Shown here one piece after another: positions 10,612 through 23,950 of a stretch of 64,000 bases of DNA. The number at the start of each line of letters is the position of its first letter. Position 1 is the stretch's first letter. The DNA lies in contig CAMGYJ010000002.1 of the NCBI GenBank assembly GCA_946122785.1, positions 62,273,703-62,337,702 of the forward strand, written 5' to 3'. The notes beneath the pieces were generated by a model. It was given only the letters and a program-made list of their open reading frames with translations. It was not told where the DNA came from and made no database searches. The translations under genes were made by a program, and so were the position numbers. The DNA is from Linum tenue (taxonomy: Eukaryota; Streptophyta; Magnoliopsida; Malpighiales; Linaceae).

Positions 10612-10952
10612 TCCATAACCTACCGAAGCACATAGAGCTACACATTCACTATATTCGGGACTTGGTCCGTGCTGGTGTTATTTAGCTTCGTCACATCTCA
10701 CGGGTTAAAGTATAGTATTATGTCCGAAAGATCAGTCAATTTATGGTTTGAATAGCGTTTTCATACTCAGGGTATGTGGTACCCTGGATTTCACCCTGGG
10801 TACCGTAGAACTCCCCATATATATATATATATATATCCCGAAGTTTGATTTAATAAAAAAATAAAAATTGACCGTTGAGATTGGCCGGAACTCATCTAAG
10901 TACATCTAACGGCTAGATCACCTGACGTATACTATACGCCTGACATACATCA

Positions 10953-11003
<51 letters not shown>
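10612..11003. repeat. MITE end, AT-flanked block and (AT)n
   Basis: Contains a GGTACC hairpin end (about 10770-10815), the 125-bp AT-flanked block (10836-10955) and (AT)n at 10956-11002. Confidence 0.7.

Positions 11004-12770
<1,767 letters not shown>

Positions 12771-12842
<72 letters not shown>
12771..12842. repeat. (AT)n microsatellite
   Basis: 72 bp of AT dinucleotide on the right side of the MITE. Confidence 0.95.
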
Positions 12843-12845
<3 letters not shown>

Positions 12846-14480
12846 CAGCCAACAGTATATATATATGCATACGGAATCAAGTTAGATTTACAGATCCAAA
12901 TCGATGGAAGAAACTAATTTTGTGATGGAGAATGATAAAGTATACTAGTTAGCGTTATTGAAAGTCGACGAGTAAAACAACAGCGACGGTGGGGTGACAT
13001 TGTCGTTTCTTCTGAAGCGTTATATAAACGATGTTCAAGACAGAGTGGTGCGAGTTTCGTTCGTATAGCTTGGTCGCCCAATCAGTGACACTTGTTAACA
13101 ATAGCACCATCACAACTTTGACAGTGATGCGATGGTAAGCAACGATGTTGAGCACCAATTTGGAATAATAATATCACAATAAAGATCCATTTGGTTGCGA
13201 CTTCATTTGCCGTATAAGATATGCCATCGAGGGGCTTAGGTAACCTTTTGGAGTATTAGATCGTGGAAAATATGTATACCACCAGAATACATGGTTCACT
13301 ATTATGGGTTAAACCACGATGGGGGTGGTTCACTATTTGCGAAACATAACGGTGGCTCTAGAGGTGGTGTGACATAGCCAAGCCAGTTATGAAGCCCAGC
13401 GTAGATTATGCACGTTGGGTCCGATGCATTTTGACTCATGTGAAATAATGTAGCCGAGACCGTTGTTGTTCGACTAAGTTTCAGATTAGCCAAATGGTTT
13501 CTCATACGTGATTTTCACACGACAATACTACGTCACATGGAAGGTAACCTAGATGTTGAATAGAAGGGGAGAATGTGGATACAAACACGGGGATTACTAC
13601 GTCGACTCTAGAGATAGCTTCCAATAAATATCTAAAACGATGTGAAGCTTGTGACGAAAAATCAATCTCTTTGGTATAAATCAAGTACCACATTGCCAAC
13701 ACGATTGAAAGAACCTATGTATATATTTGTTCACCAACCTCCATTAGTATGAGGACTTTTCGAAAGGAACTCAAAAGTAAACCCCGTATGGACTGACCTT
13801 AAGCAAACAATATCATGTCAATAAATTAGTCTATTTCGAGAAGGGATATCAGAGACTTGTTTTAAATTTTGAATTGGGGCTTTATACTTTAAGTTTGTTG
13901 CATCCTCCTTTTGTGACTTGAAGATTCGAGATTTATGCATCTGTCCCACGAATAGAATGAGTTATACGTCTTTCTGGTTGGTCAAGTAGAAATCTGCATA
14001 GGATAATTCCGTGTATTGCAGGGCATGTCGATACAAGGTGTTTGACGGCGCAACATAGTAGCCAATGGAAGGAAATTAAGTTCGTGGTCCTAGTCCTCGT
14101 TCGAACATTGCTAGTAGAAGTGTGGACCAAGAAACAATTGTTTGGTTCTATATGATCCCTTTGTGGGTTCTTTTTTAAATCAGAGTATTTGTTATTGGAC
14201 GAGTATTTGTAGAGTTTTGACATTGCACCGCTAGAAAAGCTCATTTCAATGATAGCTATATTCATAAAATTAAAAAGGTATATATTTTTTTTTATTTCAA
14301 TAGCGATATTGTACTGCTATGATAGGCATTAATAATATTCGAGCCCATTTGAGCAATTGTCCGCGTTGTGTTTTTTTAATATTCAACAGATTATAAAATA
14401 TTTGTCATTCTGAATTGCATAAGTTTTACAAAACATTTTCGACTATATTTCGTGTAAAAAATATCTCTCCGCCATGCAAA
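12843..14480. repeat. Array blocks P, Q and R (fullest copy)
   Basis: Useful as the reference for the array: P about 12843-13150, Q 13152-13455, R 13455-14480. Several frames of 66-110 codons survive on the minus strand here and in sister units (for example 13933-14265), but none has a recognisable domain and stops separate them. Possibly a degenerate gene or transposon; unassigned. Confidence 0.5.
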
Positions 14481-14993
14481 AGTTATAATACATACTACTA
14501 TGTACAATTTTCAACCTACTTTTATATACAAAAAAAAAAACAATAAACATTGAGTGAAACACTTAAATACCAAATCATGAACCTGTTCTAGTGTGACTTA
14601 AGAATAAATTTCTTATCTTTCATTAACGATGTAATTGTGTTATTTCATGTACACGAGCATAATCAAGCAAAAAATAAATACTTTTTAAGCAAATTTGTTG
14701 ATAAAATGATGTAGCAATTAAATTAGGAAGATAGGAGTTTGTTACTCATTCAACATTGAAAACTACAACTTGAAAAGTTTCATGAATCGTATGTCACACG
14801 AACAGCAAGAACTGAGATTAAGAGGAAAATTGGGTTGTGCGTACCCTTTTTATTATAGTAAGTATATATGTCACCCGATTAGCTATTACGACACATATTG
14901 TAATGCTTGGGAAGTTTCATGAATCGTATGACACATGAAACTACGATGATCATGATTGGTGTCCATATGTATTGGGTTGATAAGATTTATGTA
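14481..14993. repeat. Array block S beside copy 2
   Basis: 3' flank of gene copy 2, with small deletions relative to 7701-8281. Confidence 0.5.
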
Positions 14994-15447
14994 TTAATGG
15001 TCGTCTCCGGGAGATGGTGCGTCATGGTTTTTGTTATGATGAGGTTTCTCACCGTCACAATCAATTTCATCTCCGTTTACTCCCGCAACATTCGAAGACA
15101 ACGGTGCTGGCGGGGAGGTGTCAATGACCGCCTATATATAAACCAATACACGATTAAATTAGGTATATTTGTGTCTGGTTAACTACGTACATGAATCATA
15201 TAATTAACAATATATATCAAGCTGCTGCGTAGTTCCAACTTTTTCATTAACATGGCAGGAAGTCAAAAAGAACGCATGCATGCACCGATCGTGAAATCAC
15301 CTGATGGACGCCGTCAACCTTAACCGAAGCTGTGGAAGGGAGCGGTGATGACTTGGTTGCTGAAAGTCGGAGCCCGGAAGAGCTACTGCAGACTAGAAGG
15401 CAAGCAGCGACTAACACGAACAACAAAATACAAGCTTTCGAAGCCAT
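14994..15447 (-). CDS. Secreted small peptide precursor, array copy 2
   Basis: Exons 15301-15447 and 14994-15131 give 94 residues. Exon 1 reads the same as in copy 1. Exon 2 starts Ala-Val-Ile-Asp instead of Ala-Ala-Ser-Asp and otherwise matches, including the HDAPSPGDDH ending. The intron is a few bases shorter than in copy 1 but keeps the CAG|GTGATT donor and the TATATATAG acceptor. Secretion and peptide-hormone-like role are inferred from the signal peptide and layout as for copy 1. Exon 1 and everything to its right form the left edge of the tandem duplication (15251-17773). Confidence 0.75.
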
Positions 15448-15547
15448 AGCTACAAATTTATATGTTGAGGAAAATTTGCTTCTGCTTTTGAACTGTGAGT
15501 TTTAGCTTTGTAAGTTAATACTGAAAGGAGAGTGGTGTCGATCAAGG

Positions 15548-15555
15548 TTTATATA
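15548..15555 (-). promoter_or_regulatory. TATA box of peptide gene copy 2
   Basis: TATATAAA on the minus strand, 101 bp before the ATG. Confidence 0.6.
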
Positions 15556-16640
15556 CACAGCCAAATCCGGCCGGCAGGAATTAAGACTCCAAATTTGATT
15601 TTGCGTGAGAAACAGGAATGTAAAGAATTAGCTTTCGTACGTACTCCTTTCTGCTATAGTTTGTCGTTAATCCTTTGGCCAAATTGCGAAGCCCGGATAC
15701 ACAAACCCTCTTCCTTTTGTTTCTTCTTTTGAGTTGAGAATATTTGTCCGACTGTCTCGTCAGCTAGTCAAAGTTTGAATCCTATATAGGATATATTATC
15801 GCATTGATGGATGCTCGTTTGGATGGTAGAGGCCGACGAGAAGGTAGGTTGGGCTTGGGTGTACTATGCTGCGTGGGGTTGGATCATTAGTTGGCCCATT
15901 AGATGCCGAGTTCGGCTACGTAGGGTTGGCTTGGATCATTAGTTGGCCCATTAGATGCCGAGTTCGGCTACGTAGGGTTATTTGTAGGGTTTGCGTACTA
16001 TATAAGTGTAAGTTCGGCATTAGTTCGATTTAGCGAATAATACAACTAAAGATTTATCGACATCGTTCTCTCGCTTATTAGCTACAAGCAAATCCTTGCA
16101 TCGTGGGCAACTCTTCATCATATATTATATCGGTTAAGCTAGCGTACGCAAGGCGTATACTAATCTCACCCCGCAAAGTATATCCTCGTACAACTACCAT
16201 CACGAAGATAAGTTTCAAGTGAGCGAGCTGAAAGTCTCCCCAACACAAGCAGAACCAAAGATTAAGTTGATCAAAAGGAAATGATAGTTCCTAAAGATGA
16301 GCAATTTAAAGAAACCCTGGGTTAAAACATAAAACAAAAGCAGACATATCTTATAACCAGCAATTATACATCATACTACATTTTTTACATGACATGCATG
16401 CATCATTCATCAGCATGACTCACCATACAATCATTCTGCAAATCATTTTAATACTTAGTGAACGACATCATCATAAGTTAAGTTAAACATTTATCTGAAT
16501 TTCAAATGTCCAACTAAAGGACTAGATGCAAAACACGACAATTACATAATTTTCACTCTTGAGTCTGGCATGAGCTTTCACTCTACAATTAGGACAAGTT
16601 AATGCATCGCTTTAGGCATGTCCTATGGAATTCCCCTTAA

Positions 16641-16800
16641 AAACTACATTTGGCGATGACGAAAGCCTAAAAATACGTCAACATACTACATTTGGCGATG
16701 ACGAACGCCTAAAAATACATCACCATATAAACATTTGGCGATGACGGATGCCTAAAAATGCGTCAACAAAAACTTTTGACGATGATGAACGCCTAAAAAT
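16641..16800. repeat. Four-copy ~40-bp tandem repeat
   Basis: Units read roughly ACATTTGGCGATGACGAACG followed by CCTAAAAATACGTCAAC, four times with drift. No reading frame is kept. A second copy is at 19740-19899. Confidence 0.85.
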
Positions 16801-16846
16801 CTTCATATAACAAAAAGATATGATTGTATCCGGGTCATGTTTACCT

Positions 16847-17684
16847 AACGGGAGCTGAGGAGTGCCCTACCATTCAATACCTCACGGGAGCTGAGGAGCA
16901 CCCCTAACAAATTAATACCTCACAGGGGCTGGCGAGCCCCTCTATCAGTCAACAACGCACGGGAGCTGAGGAGCCCACCTACCATTCAATACCTCACGGG
17001 AGCTTAATAGCACCCCTACCAAATTAATACCTCACAAGAGCTGGCGAGCCCCTCTATCAGTCAACAACGCACGTGAGCTGAGGAGCGCCCCTACCATTCA
17101 ATACCTCACAGGAGCTGAGGAGCACCCCTACCAAATTAATACCTCAAAGGAGCTGGCGAGCCCCTCTACTAGTCAATAACGCACGGGAGCTGAAGAGCGC
17201 CCCAACCAAGCAATACCTCACAGGAGCTGGCGAGCCCCTCTATCAGTCAACAACGCACAGGAGCTGAGGAGCGCCTCTATCATTCAATACCTCACGGGAG
17301 ATGAGGAGCACCCCTACTAAATTAATACCTCACTGGAGCCAGTTGCCCCTCTATCAGTCAACAACGCACGGGAGCTGAGGAGCGCCCCTACCATTCAATA
17401 CCTCACGAGAGCTGAGGAGCACCCCTACCAAATTAATAACTCATAGGAGTTGGCGAGCCCTTCTATCAGTCAACGACGCACGAGAACTAAGGAGAACCCC
17501 TACCAAATTAATACCTTACAGGAGCTGGCGAGCCCCTCTACGAGTCAACAGCGCACGGGAGTTGAAGAGCGCCCCTACCAATCAACACCTCATAGGAGCT
17601 GACGAGCCCCTCTATCATTCAATAACGCATAAGAGATAAAGAGCACCCCTACCAGTGAATACCTAACCGGAGCTGGCAAGCGCT
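16847..17684. repeat. Higher-order minisatellite, ~23 units of 36-38 bp
   Basis: Three unit types rotate. A: GAGCTGAGGAGCGCCCCTAC then CATTCAATACCTCAC. B: the same start, then CAAATTAATACCTCAC. C: GAGCTGGCGAGCCCCTCTAT then CAGTCAACAACGCAC. The A-B-C order gives a 112-bp higher-order period, with occasional skipped units toward the right end. Because 112 is not divisible by three and stops are frequent, it is non-coding. It ends in degraded units near 17680. Confidence 0.9.
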
Positions 17685-17773
17685 AAAGAAATTTTGCAGA
17701 AGATGATTGACGAGCATCAGAAAAACTGTCGACGCTGTCATGCATCAAAGAAGTACAGTAGAGTGAGTATTAG

Positions 17774-18349
17774 CTAGTATATGTAATGTAGATTATTGTT
17801 GGTTTATAATTATATTATATTTTATGCACCATCTTAGGGTTTATAGTTTAGATTTAGATAATTAGGACCTACGGTTCACTAATTAAGGGTTAGGTTATAG
17901 TATCATGCACAAAAATCCTGCTAATTCGAGTTCTAGATAGCATTTTCATATTCAAGGTATGCGGTACCCCGAATCTCACCCGGGGTACCGTAGAAGGCAC
18001 CCACCATATGGGGAGTTCTATGGTACCCAGAGTGAAATCCGAGTATTCGTAGGGTTTGTTGATATCCAAAGGGGAGGAGGAGAGTCGGCCATATATATTG
18101 TTCTTTGTACTGTTGTTCAACATCAAGCAATATATCAATAGCTAGGAGAGTCTTTAGGATCTCCCGTGGATTAGTCCTGAACCTTTCAGGGATATCACGT
18201 AAAACCGAGTTTTTGTCGTTCATATTTCTTTTCTTAACATGGTATCAGAATTATTTAGTTCTCCATAACTAGGGCTGGCTATTTGGACCGGGACCGGATG
18301 AAAAACCGGAAACCGGACCGTATAACCCTTAACATGGTATCTTAATTAA
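17774..18349. repeat. Templated insert at the duplication junction
   Basis: 17774-18328 matches 9675-10229 base for base at an offset of 8099 where compared: MITE hairpin, copia LTR and the first 60 bp of the hAT MITE. The left join shares GTATTAG with both partners. The right join (TTAACATGG...TTAACATGG) repeats a short word found in both the LTR tail and the peptide intron. This looks like template switching during duplication. Confidence 0.75.
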
Positions 18350-18546
18350 CATGGCAGGAAGTCAAAAAGAACGCATGCATGCACCGATCGTGAAATCACC
18401 TGATGGACGCCGTCAACCTTAACCGAAGCTGTGGAAGGGAGCGGTGATGACTTGGTTGCTGAAAGTCGGAGCCCGGAAGAGCTACTGCAGACTAGAAGGC
18501 AAGCAGCGACTAACACGAACAACAAAATACAAGCTTTCGAAGCCAT
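18346..18546 (-). pseudogene. Peptide precursor copy 3, exon 2 lost
   Basis: Promoter, signal peptide and all of exon 1 (18400-18546) are present and read like copy 2. The duplication breakpoint falls in the intron at about 18350, so the acceptor and exon 2 with the C-terminal HDAPSPGDDH are missing. An unspliced transcript would end at a TAA (18346-18348) after 66 residues, the same stop used on intron retention in other copies, because the breakpoint word TTAACATGG restores it. It can therefore still make a short secreted product without the candidate active peptide. Confidence 0.75.
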
Positions 18547-18646
18547 AGCTACAAATTTATATGTTGAGGAAAATTTGCTTCTGCTTTTGAACTGTGAGTT
18601 TTAGCTTTGTAAGTTAATACTGAAAGGAGAGTGGTGTCGATCAAGG

Positions 18647-18654
18647 TTTATATA
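18647..18654 (-). promoter_or_regulatory. TATA box of truncated copy 3
   Basis: TATATAAA on the minus strand, 101 bp before the ATG; unchanged although the gene has lost exon 2. Confidence 0.55.
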
Positions 18655-19739
18655 CACAGCCAAATCCGGCCGGCAGGAATTAAGACTCCAAATTTGATTT
18701 TGCGTGAGAAACAGGAATGTAAAGAATTAGCTTTCGTACGTACTCCTTTCTGCTATAGTTTGTCGTTAATCCTTTGGCCAAATTGCGAAGCCCGGATACA
18801 CAAACCCTCTTCCTTTTGTTTCTTCTTTTGAGTTGAGAATATTTGTCCGACTGTCTCGTCAGCTAGTCAAAGTTTGAATCCTATATAGGATATATTATCG
18901 CATTGATGGATGCTCGTTTGGATGGTAGAGGCCGACGAGAAGGTAGGTTGGGCTTGGGTGTACTATGCTGCGTGGGGTTGGATCATTAGTTGGCCCATTA
19001 GATGCCGAGTTCGGCTACGTAGGGTTGGCTTGGATCATTAGTTGGCCCATTAGATGCCGAGTTCGGCTACGTAGGGTTATTTGTAGGGTTTGCGTACTAT
19101 ATAAGTGTAAGTTCGGCATTAGTTCGATTTAGCGAATAATACAACTAAAGATTTATCGACATCGTTCTCTCGCTTATTAGCTACAAGCAAATCCTTGCAT
19201 CGTGGGCAACTCTTCATCATATATTATATCGGTTAAGCTAGCGTACGCAAGGCGTATACTAATCTCACCCCGCAAAGTATATCCTCGTACAACTACCATC
19301 ACGAAGATAAGTTTCAAGTGAGCGAGCTGAAAGTCTCCCCAACACAAGCAGAACCAAAGATTAAGTTGATCAAAAGGAAATGATAGTTCCTAAAGATGAG
19401 CAATTTAAAGAAACCCTGGGTTAAAACATAAAACAAAAGCAGACATATCTTATAACCAGCAATTATACATCATACTACATTTTTTACATGACATGCATGC
19501 ATCATTCATCAGCATGACTCACCATACAATCATTCTGCAAATCATTTTAATACTTAGTGAACGACATCATCATAAGTTAAGTTAAACATTTATCTGAATT
19601 TCAAATGTCCAACTAAAGGACTAGATGCAAAACACGACAATTACATAATTTTCACTCTTGAGTCTGGCATGAGCTTTCACTCTACAATTAGGACAAGTTA
19701 ATGCATCGCTTTAGGCATGTCCTATGGAATTCCCCTTAA

Positions 19740-19899
19740 AAACTACATTTGGCGATGACGAAAGCCTAAAAATACGTCAACATACTACATTTGGCGATGA
19801 CGAACGCCTAAAAATACATCACCATATAAACATTTGGCGATGACGGATGCCTAAAAATGCGTCAACAAAAACTTTTGACGATGATGAACGCCTAAAAAT
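19740..19899. repeat. Four-copy ~40-bp tandem repeat, second copy
   Basis: Duplicate of 16641-16800. Confidence 0.85.
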
Positions 19900-19945
19900 C
19901 TTCATATAACAAAAAGATATGATTGTATCCGGGTCATGTTTACCT

Positions 19946-20783
19946 AACGGGAGCTGAGGAGTGCCCTACCATTCAATACCTCACGGGAGCTGAGGAGCAC
20001 CCCTAACAAATTAATACCTCACAGGGGCTGGCGAGCCCCTCTATCAGTCAACAACGCACGGGAGCTGAGGAGCCCACCTACCATTCAATACCTCACGGGA
20101 GCTTAATAGCACCCCTACCAAATTAATACCTCACAAGAGCTGGCGAGCCCCTCTATCAGTCAACAACGCACGTGAGCTGAGGAGCGCCCCTACCATTCAA
20201 TACCTCACAGGAGCTGAGGAGCACCCCTACCAAATTAATACCTCAAAGGAGCTGGCGAGCCCCTCTACTAGTCAATAACGCACGGGAGCTGAAGAGCGCC
20301 CCAACCAAGCAATACCTCACAGGAGCTGGCGAGCCCCTCTATCAGTCAACAACGCACAGGAGCTGAGGAGCGCCTCTATCATTCAATACCTCACGGGAGA
20401 TGAGGAGCACCCCTACTAAATTAATACCTCACTGGAGCCAGTTGCCCCTCTATCAGTCAACAACGCACGGGAGCTGAGGAGCGCCCCTACCATTCAATAC
20501 CTCACGAGAGCTGAGGAGCACCCCTACCAAATTAATAACTCATAGGAGTTGGCGAGCCCTTCTATCAGTCAACGACGCACGAGAACTAAGGAGAACCCCT
20601 ACCAAATTAATACCTTACAGGAGCTGGCGAGCCCCTCTACGAGTCAACAGCGCACGGGAGTTGAAGAGCGCCCCTACCAATCAACACCTCATAGGAGCTG
20701 ACGAGCCCCTCTATCATTCAATAACGCATAAGAGATAAAGAGCACCCCTACCAGTGAATACCTAACCGGAGCTGGCAAGCGCT
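19946..20783. repeat. Higher-order minisatellite, second copy
   Basis: Duplicate of 16847-17684 with the same unit order, including the skipped units. Confidence 0.9.
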
Positions 20784-20872
20784 AAAGAAATTTTGCAGAA
20801 GATGATTGACGAGCATCAGAAAAACTGTCGACGCTGTCATGCATCAAAGAAGTACAGTAGAGTGAGTATTAG

Positions 20873-22523
20873 AAAAATTTTTGCATTGGCGAACGCTATA
20901 TAAAAATGTAAATTTTCCATCATTGGTGAAGACTATCAAAGAAATGGAAGTCGTCACAATTGGTGATCAAATGCAAACCCACAAAATTACGAACAATTCT
21001 CACATCAGCCAAAAATCACTCTTTCTAAGGATATAATACAACTATCACGACACTTCTTTAAAATATGGTGTCTTTATAAGAACTTTGTATAACTCTTTAT
21101 ACAAAGAGATATACAAAGGGAGAAAACTGTAGACACCATATTTTATTCGGGCACACACTACACTTAAAACTCAAAAGGAGAAAATTGATATTGATAAATT
21201 GAAAAGGATGCTTGTGAAGATGTGGTTGAGATTGCAGTGGCAAGTCAATTACTTCCAAGTTTACTTAATATAAATATCATTTTGGTTGAAACTAGCAGTG
21301 ACGAGTCAGTGAACACTAGTAATCACCGAGTTGTTTAGGCTAGTAAGATTATATTTGTTAAGATTAGCAGTAGCAAATCTTAACATCAATTCCATGTTGA
21401 GCTATAAGTTTGTTAAATTTTGTCTCAATTGGACGAAAAAATAATTATGGTGCAAAGTTTGTTGCACGCTTTGGATTTGGGAATGGTAGATGAATTGTGA
21501 TAAATTGAATTGAAAAGAAAACTTCATTATCAGGTTCGATACATTGTACATCGTAGTAATGACACCATAATAAATAATTAAAACTAATTACAAACAGATT
21601 AGACTCAACAAATTGAAGTCATTATCCTCCAACTTTAAGCCCAAACAAATTGTGTACCTGCAAAAATAAAAGAACGGAAAACAGGTTAGTTGTAGCCCAA
21701 ATTAAAATCTTGAACCTAGTTCAGGCCCAAAGGTGAAAGTCCAATTCTAGATCTGATACCAAATTCAAACCCGGCCCAGGCAAAGTCCAGATCGGCCAAT
21801 AACTCCATGCTCAAGTCGGGCCAACATTATCCAAATTTGGCTAATCCCTCATTCTACCTGACATGTCAGAACCGACTTTTGTAGGTGGAAGCTTGAGATG
21901 CGACCTTAAAATTTGAGCAATCAAGAGGCAACACAATTTCAGCCTCAACAACGACCAATCAACAAATGACACGTGACACACTCCTTTTGGTATAAATGAG
22001 TTCATTGGGACTCATTGTTGAGGAAGGGGGGACGGATTGGAGGAGAAAATGAAAACATACAGAGATTCAAAAACTCTTTTCCTTGCAACAGCAAACTTTG
22101 TCGAGAAATCTCAAGGGAGTAGCGATCAAGGAAGTGTTCTTGGAGCAGAAACCCTAACAAGGTTGGTGCTTTTATGTACGGAAGGGCACTATTATTATGT
22201 ATTGATATTGATACTAGAAGGATAATTTTGTAAAAAATAATAACATAAAAGTACGTTTCTTAATTTGTAATAATAGAGTGGTATAAAATACCATTAAACC
22301 AAAATTCAAAATAAATTGATCCTAACCCCCCAATCCTGTCTTTTATCCCAATATCTTGGTCAGGAGACACATAATATGCCAACAGACAAGTCCATACCTG
22401 CACAAATAACAGTCTGCCCAGCTCGTGGTGCGCACAATAGTTAGTTTCCGTTATTTAGTAAGTTTAGTTGCCAACAACAGTTGCAACGCCTCCCACGACG
22501 TATTGGTCAGTAAACCAAAAACA
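20873..22523. other. Non-array stretch without a recognised gene
   Basis: AT-rich. An ATATGGTGTCT / AGACACCATAT inverted pair lies at about 21064-21160. The part from about 21640 to 22230 has a GGTATAAATGAG TATA-like box (about 21989) followed by a short leader and could be a solo LTR, but no primer site or second LTR was found. The 62-codon frame at 22037-22225 lies in this region and is not called. Confidence 0.35.
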
Positions 22524-22652
22524 AGCAAACAAAATGGAAACCTCTAAGAACTGCAATCTCCGAATACCTAACAAAAAAAAAAAAAAAAAACAAGCGAACA
22601 AAATGGAAACCTCTAAGAACTGCAATCTCCGAATACCTAACAAAAAAAAAAA
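22524..22652. repeat. Two direct repeats of ~60 bp, each with an A tail
   Basis: AAAATGGAAACCTCTAAGAA and the following 35 bases occur twice, each followed by a run of A (18 and 11 bases). This resembles a duplicated retroposed fragment or slippage. Lys-rich frames here are artefacts. Confidence 0.75.
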
Positions 22653-22782
22653 GTTCACTCTATATAATCAATAATATAGAAATACAATTAATTATTATAA
22701 GAGGGAACGGAAAATGGACAGAGACGAGAAGGTTATATATATATATGTCCATGTTCATAGTTCATACTCCCCACATATCAAC

Positions 22783-23385
22783 ATGACTTTTGAAGCTCCA
22801 AGAATGTCGTTGCTGATCTTCACGTTGGCTTTCAGCTTTCTAGTTTCCAGTATTACTGCTCTAGTAGCTTCAATTAAGGATGACAACGCGACCTTGACGC
22901 ACGAGGTAGACAGTTTTGGCTCAAACTTCTTCTGGTTAACGATACCTAATATTGCATGCTATAATTAGAATTTGTGATGTGAGTTATTTTAACAAATATT
23001 ACAGGCGCCACTTGATGATATTGCTGAGAATTACCACAAAGCTCCTCCGACTCCACAAATCTATGCAGCTGGTTTGCTTCACAAGAATCGAAACGCACCA
23101 GAGGAAGCTCCTGGCCCGGAGGAGACTCGTCATCGACGCCACCATCGTCGTCATCACGGTCGCGATGATGACGACAATGCACCAGAGGCGGCTCCTTGTC
23201 CGGAGAAGGCTCGTCACGGGCACCGCCACCGTAATAACGGTGAAGGTCATCGCCATAACCATCGTCATGGTCAAGGTCGTAAGCATCATGGTAAACATGG
23301 TTCTCACCATGATCAAGAAGGTCATGACCACGCTCCAAAGATGGCGCCAGGTCCTGATGCGGATACTCAGAACTCTGGGTTATAA
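22783..23385 (+). CDS. Secreted His-rich protein with three AP-x-PGP repeats
   Basis: Two exons, 22783-22905 and 23005-23385 (donor GAG|GTAGAC, acceptor TTACAG|GCG, phase 0), give 167 residues. Residues 1-30 form a signal peptide (a second start at 22804 would remove seven residues). Exon 2 carries three related blocks, NAPEEAPGPEETRH, NAPEAAPCPEKARH and HAPKMAPGPDADT, spaced by His/Arg/Lys/Asp-rich runs, and ends QNSGL. The His-rich runs may bind metal ions. Alternatively the blocks may be released as several peptides from one precursor. The phase-0 intron after the signal/pro-region, the GCG start of exon 2 and the HKNRNAPEEAPGPEE wording recall the array genes (HNKNHDAPSPGDD), so a distant family relation is possible but unproven. 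AATAAA-like signals follow at about 23484 and 23513. Confidence 0.65.
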
Positions 23386-23529
23386 AAACACGGTTGCTGA
23401 ACACCAGAACTCTGGCTTATAAAAAGGAGGGTGTTTTGCATCCTCCTCCTTATCTATATATTACTGGTGGTGAACTATATATTAAATAAAGCTCGTAAGT
23501 AAGCTATATGATCAATAAACTATATGATA

Positions 23530-23565
23530 CTAGGAAGGAAGCCCGCGCTTCGCGGCGGGTAGATC
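23530..23565 (-). mobile_element. Helitron 3' terminus (CTAG with hairpin)
   Basis: Read on the minus strand, a GC-rich hairpin (CCGCG-AAG-CGCGG core) is followed after about ten bases by CTAG and then T, the standard Helitron 3' end inserted between A and T. The element extends to higher coordinates and holds the gene at 23951-25593. A possible 5' TC end is at 25689 (TCTAAATTTGG on the minus strand, next to T), but nothing proves it. Confidence 0.6.
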
Positions 23566-23950
23566 ATTTTGGAAGTGTGGTACTTTTTTAGTGGAATTTG
23601 GGATATAAATATGAATAATTTGTACAGATTCAAACGTTGCATTATAAATAAACATCAGGCATATGAATTTGCTAAATCTTGCAAACCGGGTGTTTCTATA
23701 TAAAGGAGTTGTTTCTAATAAACGTTGTTTGAAAGAGCAGTAATTGGTGATTGTGTGAGATAAGTCAATGTATGAGCGTTTTTTGGAAATGTTGGAGAAG
23801 TGTACATATTCACCCTAAAATAATGGTTATGCAAGCACTAAAAACAGTAAAGGCAACATGTTAGTTAATTAACAGTAAGATTCTTGTTTGTGGTATGGAT
23901 GATAATACTGTTGGTTGGATGGTACATGTGCGTGTTGATGTTTGTTTGGC

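Larger units (their letters stand above)
15251..17773. repeat. Left copy of a 2.5-kb tandem duplication
   Basis: This segment reappears at 18350-20872 at a constant offset of 3099 bp. I saw no difference in the stretches I compared, including the minisatellite. It holds exon 1 and the promoter of the peptide gene, a diverged block T (15800-16170, itself with a 70-bp internal duplication), about 470 bp without recognised features (16170-16640), and two tandem repeats. Confidence 0.85.
18350..20872. repeat. Right copy of the 2.5-kb tandem duplication
   Basis: Second copy of 15251-17773, ending at the GTATTAG word at 20866-20872. Beyond it the sequence (AAAAATTTTTGC...) is unlike the left copy's continuation. 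Confidence 0.85.

Noticed and set aside
16847..17684. CRISPR-like array of ~37-bp units.
   Set aside because: No constant repeat separated by unique spacers; units are tandem, three types rotate, and the context is a plant genome.
22037..22225. Small 62-codon gene.
   Set aside because: It begins shortly after a TATA-like box in sequence that looks LTR-like, and the composition is not protein-like beyond chance.
22946..23422. Overlapping frames of 110-156 codons in the His-rich gene on both strands.
   Set aside because: Alternative readings of a repetitive exon; only the plus-strand frame with His-rich runs joins a signal peptide exon with proper splice sites.
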